Shown here in pieces: positions 37,101 through 51,235 of a DNA stretch of 64,000 nucleotides. Position 1 is the stretch's first letter. Every line of letters starts with the position of its first letter. The position numbers and the translations under genes are program-made. This DNA comes from Brachynemurus nebulosus (lineage: Eukaryota; Arthropoda; Insecta; Neuroptera; Myrmeleontidae), in NCBI GenBank assembly GCA_035578155.1, contig JAPWDM010000003.1, forward strand, positions 20,548,916 to 20,612,915. Reading direction: 5' to 3'. The notes beneath the pieces were generated by a model. It was not told where the DNA came from and searched no databases. It was given only the letters and a program-made list of their open reading frames with translations.

Positions 37101-38672
37101 TTTAATTTTAAATACGTAGTAAGTATTGAGTAGGCATTTAGAAAAAATACAAAAAAATAAATAAGTATCTTAAAACAAGAAAATACCTAAGGGTTCCCTA
37201 TCAAGGTTGATGCGATTTATTATTTTAGTTACTGTAACTCAATTGCTAGTACATGCTTAACGTTTTGATTACATTGACAATTTAATATAGTTACTTATAC
37301 ATTGTTATTTAGTGTCTGTAACAATAATATACTAACTAAAATTATTATTTTTGTGTAACTAGACGGTACTAGCTGAATTATTTTTACTCTAACAATTTTT
37401 TGTAATGATTAGAAGTATTATTTTTTAGTTACAACATAAATTTATGTGATCCTGTATTTTGGCTAATAAAAATAGTTTTTGCGGTTGTGGTGACCATCCA
37501 GTCTATTGAATAATTAAATTTTTCCATAAACATGCCGACATTGTAGCAAATAACTATTTGCGCAGATACTTATTATTTCTATACGTATGTGTACAGTTAT
37601 CCTTACCAAAATTTATGTAGGTACTTACATATAATTACGAAAAATTGCAACTTAAGAAGATTTATATGCTTATTCTGGATTTTGTCATTTTCTTATTTTG
37701 TACAAATGTAAGTACACAGACCAACAAGTGTATACTGTTGAAGAGGTTTTCTTACCTATTTTCTGAACATCACTCATAAATGTAATGTGTTTATTTATCG
37801 TAAACAAAATAATATTATGGTTGTAATCATTATGCATGCAAATTTTAATGAAGGTAATTTAAAAAAAAATATTTCAATTTCATTTTCTGGAGAATGAAAT
37901 GTTGCGTATTTCTCATCAGAAAAATTTTAGGTATATTTTAACAGCCATAGGACGTGCGTACTAACCACTATAAAGAATTTTAAACGCAATCTAATATTCC
38001 TAATAATTAGAAGTAGGTCAAATGCAGGTAGAATTCAGGGAACACAAAGTGAAACTGATGATGGAAAAAGTCACTTTGAACAAGACAAAATTTACTTATG
38101 CAGACGTGTAAGAATGAAAAGGAAAACTGAAATATGCCATTTTAACACAAAACTTAAAAGCCAACTCCACCCCACTGGAACTTCTTTCATCACAATTATG
38201 TTCAACTTTGCACAGGAAATAAATTTTCTGAATCTAAATAAGTGGAAAATTACTGTTTTTTTATTGCATATTAGTTTTCAAGTAGGAAAAATTACTATCC
38301 TCTTCAGATTTATTTCAAGTTCAACCAAAGTTTCAATTGTAAATTTCTAATTTGACTCCACTCACTTGGTTTACATTTCTTTTTCCCTATTTCTAGAGTC
38401 TTATCAAAGCACAGAAACAACAAATTTTAAACAGTTTCTATAAAAATCGGCCAAGAACGAATCGGATACGTACAGTTACGGCTCCGTATAATGAGAAATC
38501 AATGAACCAAATCAACTTTTTTTGTGTTGAATCTTATCCAGATTTGCTTATGATAACTGAAAAATGCATGAATTCTGCCACACTGTACTGAAACATTAGT
38601 AAATATGTTGTCTATAACTGCATCTCTCTTGTTATTTAATAGTATTTTCCAATATAAGTCCAGTAAGTTGCT

Positions 38673-38745
38673 TTTACTGATCGAGAAAATGTTGCGAAAA
38701 CGAGACCCGCAGGGTCGAGTTTTTGCAATTTTCGAGATCAGTAAA
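38673..38745. mobile_element. Short palindromic element
   Basis: TTTACTGATCGAGAAAATGT on the left is mirrored by ...TTTTCGAGATCAGTAAA on the right. The arms are about 34 bp around a GACCCGCAGGGTC centre, with a few mismatches. Confidence 0.6.
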
Positions 38746-39395
38746 TACACTTAACGCATCGTGTATTGTATAATATTTTTTGCAAGATCGATTCAAAATA
38801 ATTAAAGAATAAAAATATGTTAAATAAAAAATAAAATTCGGATAAATATAAGTGAAATTTATATTTGTATATGTTATGACATAGAATGCCATGAATAAAT
38901 ATTATAAATATTCATAACAACTAATACGAATCTTTGTAGTGACAATTGACAACTTTATTTGTAAATAAAAAATTAAGTGTCAATATTTCACTGGCGTGAA
39001 TATTTTTTTTGAATTTTCTATTAAAAAAATTGAGGAAAATAGTTTATTAAACTATAATATTAGTGAGAATAATGAAATTGATGAAGCATTTTATGTTTGG
39101 CTGGAAATTAATTCTCATAAAATGAAAGAAAGACTATGAAAACCACAGAAAATTTTAATGATTGAACGACCTTTTGAAATGTCAATAAAATAAGAAGATT
39201 AATGCAAACAATAATAATAATGTGGAAACTAGTGAAAATTTTCATATTAATCGATTTATTTTCCTAATTGTTCAAATTGTACTTTTAATTTCAATATAAA
39301 TAAATAAATACAATCATTTTTAAGCTAATTTCACTTACCACACCCCTATTCACTTACCACGCATCTATTTCACTTACCGCACTCTTATATTTTGG

Positions 39396-39440
39396 TTTCC
39401 ATGGATATAAACAAACGTTTCCATGGATATAAACAAACAG
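39396..39440. repeat. 22-bp tandem duplication
   Basis: TTTCCATGGATATAAACAAAC occurs twice in direct succession. The AATCGATTAATTATTCAACA..CACTAG block at 39890-39921 farther right resembles a hAT-type terminus, but its partner was not found. Confidence 0.7.
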
Positions 39441-40577
39441 TGGGTCTTAAGGAAAAAAGTATTGAAACATTTTTTATAGATAATTATATGATCTATAATT
39501 TTGGTCTGACCTAATTTTATGATAAAACTTACTGTTTTGATGAAAAACGCAAAAAACCCATTTTTGACACCTTTGACCTTGAATAAAATTTTTTCCACGT
39601 ACAGAATCAATGAGGACTTTTCAACACTTATTTATAATGGTGTTCCGAACATTCATACCAATTTTCAGCTCTCCTCTAATTTTTGTGCCCTTGCATGTTT
39701 AAATTGACCGGTGTAAATACATAATTGTTTAGTTTTCATTTTATTTTAAGTTCAATAAATTATACAAAAAAAATTAATAAATTAGTCTTTTTTACTCATT
39801 TAAAAAAAAAAATAATCAATTTAGTCATTTAGACGAAGGTAAAATGGTCGACTAAAAAATGACTACATGTAAACAAAATTAATCGACTAAACCGATTAAT
39901 CGATTAATTATTCAACATCACTAGTAGCAAGGTATACACAAAGATAGAGAAATTCCCTCAAGAGTTTCTCTACTCATACAACAACACTACCGTTAACATA
40001 TTACACATACCGATATTAGTTAGACGAATTAACATATCAAAGATCTTGTCGAAACTGAAATGCAGCAGCGCGAGTTGTTGTAAAAGTCTTACTGGTTGCA
40101 CCAGAATGAACTGTTTAATAGTCGAAAAGATCCAGTTTCCTATTTGTATTACTTTCTGAGCAAACAGTGGCGAAACCCCAGAAATGATGATATTAACAAA
40201 AATTATATATTGTACGATAATCCGCTATAATTTACATCTTACAATTTCTGGAGACGGATGTTATACAAAAAATATTCTCTGCCGGAAAATACAGGAATCG
40301 AAAATCCAACACCAGCCTTTCCGAATTTTTCGATTAGTAAATAACTCATTTTGTTACGACCAATGAGTGACGGCCAGGTAAATTGTCCATATAAAGCCAA
40401 ATCGGAACTCGGGTCCAAAAAAGTTTTTTGGCACATATTTTTTAAGTACACTTTGATATAGAATTTTGAATTGAATTATTCCGAGCAGCGTTATACTTTA
40501 CAGACCAGCACTAAGAATCAGTAATGGATAAATGCACGGAGAAATCGGTTAAATTTATTTGATTGGAAAAACCACTC

Positions 40578-40700
40578 ACTTGATTGTGGTGAAGTGAGAC
40601 ACCAATAACTATCATTCTAGGACTTTTGCTAAATTTTTTATTCGCTTGATTAAGGCTAAGTGAAACACCAATAACAACTTCATCCTTACGTTTAATAAAT
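40578..40700. repeat. Short tandem repeat, about 66-bp period, two units
   Basis: CTTGATT..GG..AAGTGA.ACACCAATAAC appears at 40578 and 40647. Confidence 0.55.
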
Positions 40701-41161
40701 TCATTAATTGTAAAATTTACACATAGAATGGATTTTTTTAATATAAAATTTGCCAAATTTAATTTTTGTTTCGTGTTTTAATTAATTTTATCTACAACTA
40801 CCATGAAATTGCTTGTTTATTGTACAAAATACTATCTAAGTAAGCTACGTTTTACATACAGCCACATATCTAGCTCTACAAAAAATGGCCATTTACACGC
40901 ATGTTTGCTAAAAATAACATCGCCTATTGCACTTTTATTAATTCTTAATAATTATTATATATTATACAGGGATATACATGATACATATTATATTAAAATC
41001 TGTACAAAAATTTTACCTAGCAACTGATTGTTTACGTTTGTTTTTAATAAATTTCAAATACTACATAATTTTAATGTATTGGTATTTGGAGATTTGTACC
41101 AAATTTTGGTCGTTTATTGTGAATTTCATGTTAGTCGTAGATAAAGTATAGTTCGTAAGTC

Positions 41162-41998
41162 GGTTGTAAGGCATATAACACACTCGCCGCTGCGCGGCTC
41201 TTGCGCAGAGTTGTCCTATGTGATATAAAAAACCAGTTTTTGACATTTTTTTGTAAAAAATTGTAAAATACCTAAAAAACTGTAAAAAACCGTGAAAAAT
41301 TGTAGAAAATTGTAAAAAATGTAAAATATTTAAATCATTTGTCATTTCACTGACAAACAATTTATTTTGACGATTATTAAGTACTTGTTTATAAGTTCAC
41401 ATGAAAAACGTGTAAACAAAATGTCTACACAAAAATGATATTCTGCTGGTGGAAGCCATCCACAACTGACTACAATGCTTTAAATTTCCAAATTAACAAA
41501 CTGAGTTTTGACAAATCAAAAAAACTACTACATATTTATCTCTCTTTAAATTATAATAACAATAAAATCACTGATGATAATGATGATGAAGATGATTGAT
41601 ACCTTTAATAAAATTTAACTGAATAAATGAAAATATTTTTAATATTGAATTCTTAAATAAACTATTCTATCAAAACTAACCTTTCTTTTTCCTGTTTGTC
41701 CCCATTTATATTTTTAGTTTTCGAATTACTTAATTACTAAGTTTTGTTTTACAAATATAACAAATACTTCAATAGCAAATATGGAATACCATCAGTAACG
41801 CTTACATATCTATTAAATTTAAAAAATTTAGTTTTTTACATTTTTCACAGTTTTTTTTTATCAAAACAAGTATTATATGTGTAAATTACAAAGTTTTTTA
41901 CATGTAAAAAACTGTGTAATTTACCCGAAGTAATTTACACGCACAACTCTGCTCTTGCGTAACTTTTTCGTTCGTGTGTAATATGCAACTTACAACCT
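41162..41998. mobile_element. Palindromic element split by a hAT insertion
   Basis: With the insert removed, CGGTTGTAAGGCATATAACA at the left and GTGTAATATGCAACTTACAA at the right are inverted partners around a CG-rich centre. This is the same style of short palindrome as at 17688. Confidence 0.6.
41206..41951. mobile_element. 746-bp non-autonomous hAT element with perfect 8-bp duplication
   Basis: CTCTTGCG is present on both sides (41198-41205 and 41952-41959). Termini are CAGAGTTGT in inverted orientation. Inside are AAAATTGTA-type minisatellite units and an ACATGTAAAAAACTGTG foldback. No transposase. Confidence 0.85.
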
Positions 41999-42469
41999 CA
42001 ATCACGTAATATACTATTACAACACACGCTATAAGCTTGTCTTTTTCTATTACCAGTAAACAGACACTTTTTTCACTTTCCAGTGCTTGCTACGGCAATA
42101 TTTTAGAAATACTTTCAGTCAAGATTATTACCATAATCGGAATATTGGTATGCCATCAATTTTGATCAGTAATCATTATAATAGTCTGCGAAACTATACC
42201 TGCGTACCAATTCTCAAGAACTATAGGAGACATCATTTACTACTGCCAACCACAGCCAAGAACTTCGTCATGCACCATCGAATTATACTACATTTCCGCA
42301 ACTATATATGATCGTCCAGCTGTGTATACGAATACTATACAAGAAGAGAGCTATGTATATTGGTACCATCTTGTGTGATAATAATGGTGAGTTAGCACCA
42401 CTGCAGACAATCTTTATATTCTTGCACCACGTTCATTTACGTGCTGTGAATGTTTCCGTACGGAGAGAG

Positions 42470-42745
42470 GCAACTCAAACCACTGAACCGACACGGCACG
42501 GCGCGGCGCGGCGACCCATCGAAAAGCAATCGACAACCGATCTAACTGACACGGACCAACGACCGACTGACCAAGATAAGAAGAACAAACCGAACACGAT
42601 GACACAACAACAAGGTTGAAATAAACGAACAAAGCCATAGAGTCAGTTCGGAGACGATGGTAAGAATAAACCAACCCAACCGCATTACATCGACAACGTA
42701 ATCAGAGAAATGTACCGCGGCCAAAACCTCCTACCGCCATTTTAT
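42470..42745 (+). other. GC-rich patch in AT-rich DNA
   Basis: Contains CACGGCACGGCGCGGCGCGG and, farther on, CCGCGG and CCGCCATTTT. The latter fits the core bound by YY1/Pleiohomeotic-type factors. An open frame covers part of it on the plus strand, but its composition is repetitive and unrecognised. It could be a promoter or non-coding exon of a gene I cannot see; this is speculative. Confidence 0.25.
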
Positions 42746-43241
42746 TGATATTATTATTGAAAAGGAGTAAAATTACATTTGTGAGTCTCACTCGTACTGG
42801 GAACTCTTTCTAGCTCACTGTGACTGATATTATTTGAAATGTTATCATCACAATATCTATCGGTTTGCTCGTGATCTAGTTTTCATCAAACTGTAGTATT
42901 AATATTATATTTTTCAGTTTTTCGCCTTTATATTGGTGAAGTGAAAAACTTCACCAATTTAGATATGATAATTCCACTATGGGAAACCTAAATTCTTCAT
43001 CAGCTTTATTAATTTAAAACATTTGGTTCAAAAAATTCATTGATTCTATTTTGATACTATTTCCTATCTGTTGCGGAAAACATACGTATCTTATCCGCTT
43101 TTCTGTCCAAGAGCGGATAGAGGGGGGTAGTCATGGGGGTGGTCATAGACCTCCCTTCCTGAACAGAGATAAATTTTGTCGTGATTTTTCTGCTGGAATA
43201 TTTGAGTTTTTAGTAAAACAGTAAACAAACTTATAGAATAA

Positions 43242-44075
43242 CTAGCATTTACCCGGGGCTTCGCCCGCGTGGAATTTGAAATTATAGCATCTAGTTAAAA
43301 CATATAAAGTGTACTTTCATCACGTCGCTATTGCGCGTCCAGTAGGTACTGTTACTTTTTTCTTTGGAATTTTCCCACAGAAATACAATATTTTCCCCGA
43401 GTAAAAAACAGACTATAACATTCCTTTAACAACATGCCAAGTCCAAATGAAATCAATGATTCTTTTTTATACTGTTCTAAATATATATTTTCCCACGGGA
43501 ATAAGACTTTCCACGGGAGTTAGATATTTTCCCGAGATAGAAAGTAGTATGTGTTCTTTCTCATCGTCTCTATAAACAATATGCAAAGTTTGAAATCAAT
43601 CATGCTTCTTTTTAATAGTCAGTTGTTATTTCATTGTTTCGTTTTAAATACATTTTCCCTCGGGAATGAGAAATTTTATCGGGATAAAAAATAACCTATG
43701 TTTATCGCTGTATATCGTCATGTTTGTCTATCATCATTTTTTGTTTCATTTAAAATATATTTTTCCACAGGAATGAAATTTCCCTCAGGAAATTTCCCGG
43801 GGTATAAAGTAGTTTGTGTCCTTTCTTATCCGTTCTGTTAGCAATATACAAAGTTTGAAATCATTTATCCGTTTTTTAATAGTCAGCTGTTGTAATTTAA
43901 TGCATTTTCCCTCGGGAATGAAATATTTTCCCGAGATAAAAAGTAGCCTATAACCGTCTCTGGTCCTCAAGCAACGTCTGTGCAAAATTTCAAGTTGATT
44001 GGTTAAGCTGTTGAGGCGTGAAAGCCAGTCAAACAAACAAACAAACTCACTTTCGCATTATAATATTAGTAAGGA
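43242..44075 (-). mobile_element. Helitron-like non-autonomous element
   Basis: On the minus strand it starts TCCTTACTAATATTATAATG and ends CGCGGGCGAAGCCCCGGGTA, a few bases, then CTAG followed by T. These are the start, sub-terminal hairpin and end expected of Helitrons. The interior has about 100-115-bp repeated units with CCCTCGGGAATGA..TTTTCCCGAGATA. No RepHel frame, so it depends on an autonomous partner. Confidence 0.8.
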
Positions 44076-44179
44076 AGTAAGGGTAACACTAGAAACGAAT
44101 CGTGAACGTTTTCGAAATCGTTTTTTTCAAATTAGCTACGTAGGATCACTCGAAAAAAGGTGACATTTATATAAAAAAA

Positions 44180-44430
44180 GGCTGATTTTAATAGCAGAAA
44201 TTTAAAATTCATACTTAGATCACCTTAATTCAGCCAATTTCCCCCGATAAAAGCTATCTGAGCATGGCATGCTTTGAGAAAAAGACGATTTTTTTTAATT
44301 TAATGACGTCATTCAAGGTTTACTAAAATTTTTCAATTTCTTAAAAACAATACGTAAAATGGTATAATGATGAAATTGGAAGTGAATTATATACTATAGA
44401 TCTACGAAATAGTTCTCTTTTTTACGCGAT
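44180..44430. repeat. Dispersed repeat family R1, copy 3
   Basis: Contains ATGACGTCATTCAAGGTTTA, AATTTTTCAATTTCTTAAAA and GAAATTGGAAGTGAATTATA in the same order as 6713-7030. Confidence 0.6.
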
Positions 44431-45049
44431 TTATTCTTGTTCAAACTACCTTCTGCTCCGTCAGAGATCCAATCAAATGTCAAACCTACCGAAATTATCG
44501 TGCACATTACTAGCTCAATGAATGAAAAACGAGATCATGAAAGGGACTTTTTTTCAAAATATCCTTTTCCAAACTTCCGATCAAAGTGTAATAAACAGAG
44601 GAATTTGTATATTATGACGCTACTTACTGAATTAATTCAATAAAGTTAAAGAGACAAACGGCTCTTTATAACTTTCCATTGTCGCAAAAAGAGAACACAC
44701 TATTATATTAAATATTTCGTACTCTTTCCCAATTGTATTTACCATTTGTCATCCACACACTACTATACATAAGTCTGTAACAAGAATACAAAAGTAGTGT
44801 ACTATATAGTTCTTTCCATTTTATAATTCATAAATTTGATATTCATGCCCATAAAATAAGGAAAAGACATAAAAGTTGTAAAAGAATAACACAGAATGGG
44901 GATTAATTAAAAGTAGAAGATATATTTCCCTCTCTCGTATCTGCTTACGTACACTATTTATTATCATTCCTTTTATCTACATTTTATTCAAATCAAACGA
45001 AAATTTTTATCGCTTCTCTCGCCTCTTACGTCACGGCAAATTATAGGTT

Positions 45050-45710
<661 letters not shown>

Positions 45711-45719
45711 CTTATTGTA

Positions 45720-48330
45720 TTGGTAGTGTATTCGATACCAAATATTTTGACAACTGTCTGAAAGTGTAGAGAAGGCACTAAAAAAAAAAGGAATTTTTAC
45801 TTTGTTTTCTCAAATATTTTTACTTGTTTTTAATAAGTAAACCGTGTCAGACTTTTCATTTTGCTAATATTTTGACCCAGCCAAATACTCTACAGCCAAA
45901 TTTCTAAAGATCTTTCATCGTTAACGAATTTTTATACAAAATGATTTTTCTAAAAGTTTCCATTATTATTATAGTTAAACTCTTCATTTAATCAAAAAAT
46001 TGTTTGTTTAAAAAACCGATTGATATAGTCAAGAACTTTATAACTTTTGTTTTCCGAGCTATTATGCAAACTTTTAGTTATTTCCAAACTATCAGTAATA
46101 CTCTTTCCATTGTTTCATCCCTCAATTTATGTATTGAGTGACTGTTCTAAAAATTACATTTTTAAAATTGGTGCTCGCTCAAGTGATTTCAAACGATATA
46201 GAAATTTACGTTATTTAAATACATCTTAGCTCAGCATAACTGACTTTGTAATCAAAGTAATTATAAAAAAAAAAAATTTAAAAAAAATACCACGTTTCTC
46301 ATCAGAAATTGAAATTGTTAAGTACATCAAAAGTAAAGTAGATCAAATTATCATATAAAAACGATAGCAAAGTACAATAGAGAAATATAATTTCAGTTCT
46401 AGCTCATTGAAAAATGAAAAAAATCATTTTGAGATATCTGTCTGACAGTTACATAAGCATCTAAGCATATTTTTGTAATAAACATTTTCAAAGGATATAA
46501 GAGTTTTTTTCTTGGAAAATGAGATATTTTCTAATTTTATTTTTAATAGAAGCAAAACACTATCGAATATCAAATATTTCAATATGTTTTGAGTATATTT
46601 ATTAGTAATATTTTCGATTCAAAGCAACCTCTCTCTACAATTATATTGCTTGACACCACTGGTTGTTCATGCTTGTATTATGTGTATGCGTGCATTGTAT
46701 TGCTACCTGCTGTCTTTTAAGTATATGAAAAATTCAAATATTGAAAATTCAAACAATTTTCAATAAATTAATAAATTTCGTTCAGATTCTTAAATCAATT
46801 TATTACTTAATCACTATTTCTATAGTAAGATAATTAATTAATGGGGACTGCCGATAGAAGTGAAAACTTAAAACTATTTCGCTTCGCTCCGTTAAGCACT
46901 AATATTGCACAACACGTCACTCTTATGGCTACAGACATACTGCTATTACAGCATGTCGGTGACGGTGAACTCACAAGCTTTTAGCCATCCAAAAAGCGTC
47001 TAACGAGCACATCATACAGTCGAGTATATACAATATGTTTGTCTATATACGTATATACTTGCACACATCATACTCATAGCTATAGATATGCTGTTAACAT
47101 TAGTATGTCGATAACCCAAACCCATAAGATTTTCCCCTACCAAAAATCACTTAACGTACTTAAAGAAGTTTTCACTTCTAAAACTGATTAAAATATAAAG
47201 TTAAATAATTCTGAACAATTTTTTTTATATTATTTTTTTAACTCACTCCAACATAATATTTCTTACAACACCTATTCTTGCCAATTTATTCCTTTTTCTA
47301 ATAATGACAATCCGTTTTAATATTTTGTCATAACCTATAAAAATATTTTATTACATCACAACCTTGACACAATAAAAAAGTGAACGTAGTACGACAATGA
47401 ACGCGCATATAGCAATAATAAAAATTCACGCAATTTACAAAAAAAAAAAAAATAATAATTAAATTAATTCTGTTAATTTTGAAAATATAAAACGTAAAAG
47501 TTGTAAAAAAAATAAATTCACTACCATTAATAATTGTACAAACTTCACAAATTATAGATGTAGCCATGAATTTAAACGGAAAGAACCATTCAGAAGCACC
47601 AAGCCACTGTTGTACTTATATGGATACCCCCACACTGTACTCTGGCTGTTTTCTAAAGATTTATTACTGGAGTTTTGTACATGTATAATAATACTTACTA
47701 TACATACGCGAACGGAGAGTAAAAGATTCAAAGTCCTTCTATGTGCTTCTACTTAGTTGCTGTTGTATTTTCTATATCCCCAGTAAATGTTGCAGCTGTA
47801 ACTGAAATTATAAAACCAGCGAGGCGTTATTCGTTTGTTCGTTATTACTTATATACGTCGAAATAATCTTAGTTACTGCTGTAATACTGCTTGCTAACTT
47901 GTGTATGTATGTATCCGTTCTATAAGCGCCAAGCAGCTTGAAATTCTTCTTCATCTTGAAATATTACCTCACGCCACTGTGCCATTTCAAATATTCTTGC
48001 TTAATAATAATTTACGTAATATTTAATACAAGATAAGTAGAGAAAAAATGCATGTATAACTTTCTTCCTGTCCCGAAGAAAATTATAATCTGTTTACATG
48101 CAAATAAGAAATGGAATCCTTTGTGTAAACGAAAGATTTTACCTTTTTTATTTTCTGAAAGATTAATTTTGTACTAATTATGCCTGGGTGGATTTTATTT
48201 TTAACAAAGAATTAATAAATTCGTTTTGTTTTAAACAATCAATCCCTGTTCTTTGGTTGACAGTTATAACAAGATAGCCGACGATCTGGAATCTTTACGC
48301 AATAATATCTACAATAATGTAGTGGAAATT
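45720..48330. other. Intergenic AT-rich DNA
   Basis: The only structure noted is an inverted pair AGAAGTGAAAACTT (about 46856) and AAGTTTTCACTTCT (about 47168), possibly a MITE. No gene recognised. Confidence 0.35.
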
Positions 48331-48545
48331 GCTGTCACTCACCCTGGGTCTGAATCCCGGATAACGTGTATTGTGGACCCGACCGGCGGCCTTCGTGCAA
48401 ATTATTTGAAGCCTCCATTATCATGAATCTTAGTTGTTGTATTAATGGTGCTATTTGAAGACTCCCTGAATTAGCTGACTTCTGATTTTGGGAATGGAAC
48501 CACACAGAGAGGTGACAAGCAGGTAACATCATTAAATGGAGGTGC
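48330..48545. repeat. GC-richer block of unknown class
   Basis: CTGGGTCTGAATCCCGG is B-box-like and GACCCGACCGGCGGCCTTCG follows. It reads like part of a retroposon, but no ends were found. The open frame on the minus strand is not recognised. Confidence 0.3.
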
Positions 48546-48989
48546 TAGACGCGACGCTTACTAATTGACTTCAAAATTGTTCAAAAGTGTTTTTTGAGTA
48601 GGTCACATTTTTGTAATAAGTACAGTAAAGTATATTTGTGCGCAACCGAAATTCAACTTCACATCTGATAAATTTGAAATTGCAAATTTCCATGCAGAAT
48701 AGTTTCTGAGAAAATTGAAAAATTTCATTCCGTTTTACAAATTTTGGTACGGAACACTAGTAAAGTAGAACACTACCCTCGCTTCATTATTTCAGTGTCT
48801 TACTTCAGACTTCAATTGTCGAAAAAGCAAACCCGTATGACTTAGTCGAGCTTTTATAAATATTACACATGAGCAGAATGACCGAAATATTGCAAGAGAT
48901 ATCGTCGAAAAGCTCTGAAAGTAGCTTTTCTGTAAGAACGTTCGTAACAAAATTAAAACAATTTATTCTTAATGCCCTTAATGGATACA

Positions 48990-49235
48990 TGTCGCTAGAG
49001 GTGTACCTCAAGGGAGTATATGAGACCCCACGTTATTTATAATTCTTATAAAAAACCTCCCATCCTATCACATATTAAAAGTAATATATTATTATTGTTT
49101 GCTGATGATACATCTATGGTTTGTGGGAATAAGGATGCAAGAGTTAGTTATTCTCTTTATTCATTATTTCATTTTCAAGACCGTGAATCATTAGTTGTTA
49201 AGATAATGAAAGAAAAGAAAGTTCTTTCGAGATAA
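48990..49235 (+). pseudogene. LINE (non-LTR) reverse-transcriptase fossil
   Basis: From 48997 one frame reads RGVPQGSI, then an in-frame TGA (49021-49023) where family members have leucine, then DPTLFIIL, a short spacer, and LLLFADDTSMVCGNKD. RGVPQGS and FADD are core reverse-transcriptase motifs of jockey/CR1-type LINEs. Upstream and downstream sequence in this frame is not recognisable, so only a short palm-domain remnant survives. It is dead: one stop and no flanking domains. Confidence 0.7.
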
Positions 49236-49239
49236 GAAA

Positions 49240-49800
49240 ATTTCGGTGATTTTGTCAAATATTCGTTAAATTCTTTTAAATACACCTAAACAGTATGAAT
49301 TAAATATTCTTTAGAATCATTTTCAGTTTTTTCTGTTCCAATTTACTTAATTTCTTCGATTAGTTTACCTGGAAATAGTTTACCTTGACCCCAGTCACAA
49401 ATAATATCTAATTACCTGTCATTAGTCCAACTAAAGTAATTCTAACACTTCTAAATTAAATTATAAATCTATTACTCAACTCTCCTTAATAAAACGTTAT
49501 TATTACTAAAAGCAAGCATTAGCTTGTGAAAAATGTTCAAATAATACTTACAAAGAACAGATTAAAGAAGGACAGTTTATTATGAAAAATATCTATTAAC
49601 GAAACGTTCTCTCTTATTTCCGTCTATTACGTCTTCGCGTCTTTTATTTTTTTCCATACAGCAACAACACTCAACAGCAAACTACACTTGAAATCTTCGA
49701 CATTATTTCCGGTTACGTTTTCTTGTCTATTTCCTTCCAGTTAATTCAGTCACCAACTAAATAATATAACGAAAAGGTGTATTGTATACGTTTATCATAA
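49240..49800. other. AT-rich intergenic DNA
   Basis: No supported feature. Confidence 0.4.
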
Positions 49801-49985
49801 CCCTCTCTCAAAGGCGATTTTAAGATTTTTATTTTAGGTAGGCCCTAATTTTTCACTTACCTGTATGTATAATTTTTCTTGAACCTACACACTTTTTTTA
49901 CTGCATAATTTTAAAACTAAATAAAACGTAGTTTTAAAAGACATTTACAAACCATTTTAATGAATCCCATATCACTTAAGAGAAC

Positions 49986-50126
49986 CAAAGCCAGCGAGAG
50001 CCCCTGGGCACAGCAAAAAAATTCAAAAATTTTTTTACAAAAATGCAGTTGGTGAGTAAAAAAATCCTATTTTACTTCGTTCGGGTCCCTAACAGAGACT
50101 CCGGGCCCCCTTCTCGCCGGCCCTGA
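49986..50126. mobile_element. Small TIR element nested in the 49809 element
   Basis: CAAAGCCAGCGAGAG at the left and CAGGGCCGGCGAGAAG inverted at the right, 141 bp in all. The flanking 8-mers AAGAGAAC and AGGAAGAC match only partly. Confidence 0.5.
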
Positions 50127-50519
50127 GGAAGACCTACATATTACTGAAATAAAAAAGGTAAAGTAAACGCCTCCACTTATAAGAAAATGTAGGGGCGTTT
50201 TTACAAAATGATAATCAATGATATTCCTACCAAAAACATAAAACTATCAGAAATCTAGAATTACATAAAATGAACGGTAACTATTTTAAGGATTATGGCG
50301 TTCGGGCTAAAACCATGATTTAGCATGATTAGCAGAAACTATACTTACAGATGTTACCGACAAAACTAAAAGCATCTAAAAAAATCTGGAATTAGAGGAA
50401 AAATTTTTTGTACTGCATTGCGATTTTGTAAATTACATGACTTTATTTTAATTTTAAATCTCCTTCCATACTTCATTTAACGTGGTGTTGCCAGATGTTG
50501 ATAGATTATCGGTTAATAA

Positions 50520-50948
50520 TTAATTTTTTTCTACTCCTACTATTAAAAGTAACATTTCGCGCACGGCTAACTATAATTAACAATTGCCCACACTACACAG
50601 TGCGGAAATAGCGTGTCAAATAATTTGCCACGGCTTAATATAAGAAAAAAGTAGTCTGTTTCGTTAATTTAATAACAATATATTATTTTGTACTTAAAAT
50701 CTATATAAATAATTCTAAAAATATACATACATATGTTGATTATTGATTTTTGTTTCCATAGTTTCAAAGTATGCACTGGCAAAAATTTGAACATCTTACA
50801 ATTGACATAAAATAATAAAAAGTTTTTTTCTACTCCTACTATTAAAAGTAACATTTTGCGCACGGGTAACTATATGTAAAAATTAACAATTGCCCACTCA
50901 ATGCGGAAATACCCGTGGGAAATTATTTCCCACGGCTTAGTATAATAA
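50520..50948. repeat. Direct repeat pair of about 125 bp
   Basis: TTCTACTCCTACTATTAAAA through GCGCACGG.TAACTATA, CAATTGCCCAC and CCACGGCTTA occur at about 50527-50640 and again at about 50827-50943. Confidence 0.75.
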
Positions 50949-50984
50949 AACAGTAGGCTCTGTCTTTGATTTAACATTGTTGCA

Positions 50985-51235
50985 TTCGCCCTGCGGGCTC
51001 GCGCAACAAACTCATATTCGTGAGAAATAAGCCTCTTTTCCCACTTATTGTAGAATATAATATTACTAGGTATTTATTTAAATAAATATTAATGTAAATT
51101 TTACCAAAAAAATGTTTTCATAGAAAAAGTATAGTGTAAAATACGCGGGAAAAGCTTATTTCTCACCTAGCGTGCTCGCGCAACAAATTCATATTCGTGA
51201 GAAATAAGCAATTTTTCCCACTTATTGTACAATAT
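50985..51235. repeat. Direct repeat pair and short palindromic element
   Basis: TGAGAAATAAGC with upstream CTCGCGCAACAAA.TCATATTC occurs at about 50998 and 51172. The second copy is also the right arm of a palindrome whose left arm is GCGGGAAAAGCTTATTTCTCAC (51142-51163). Confidence 0.65.

Noticed and set aside
42308..42619. 103-codon open frame over the GC-rich patch
   Set aside because: Low-complexity composition, no domain, and no splice or promoter support.
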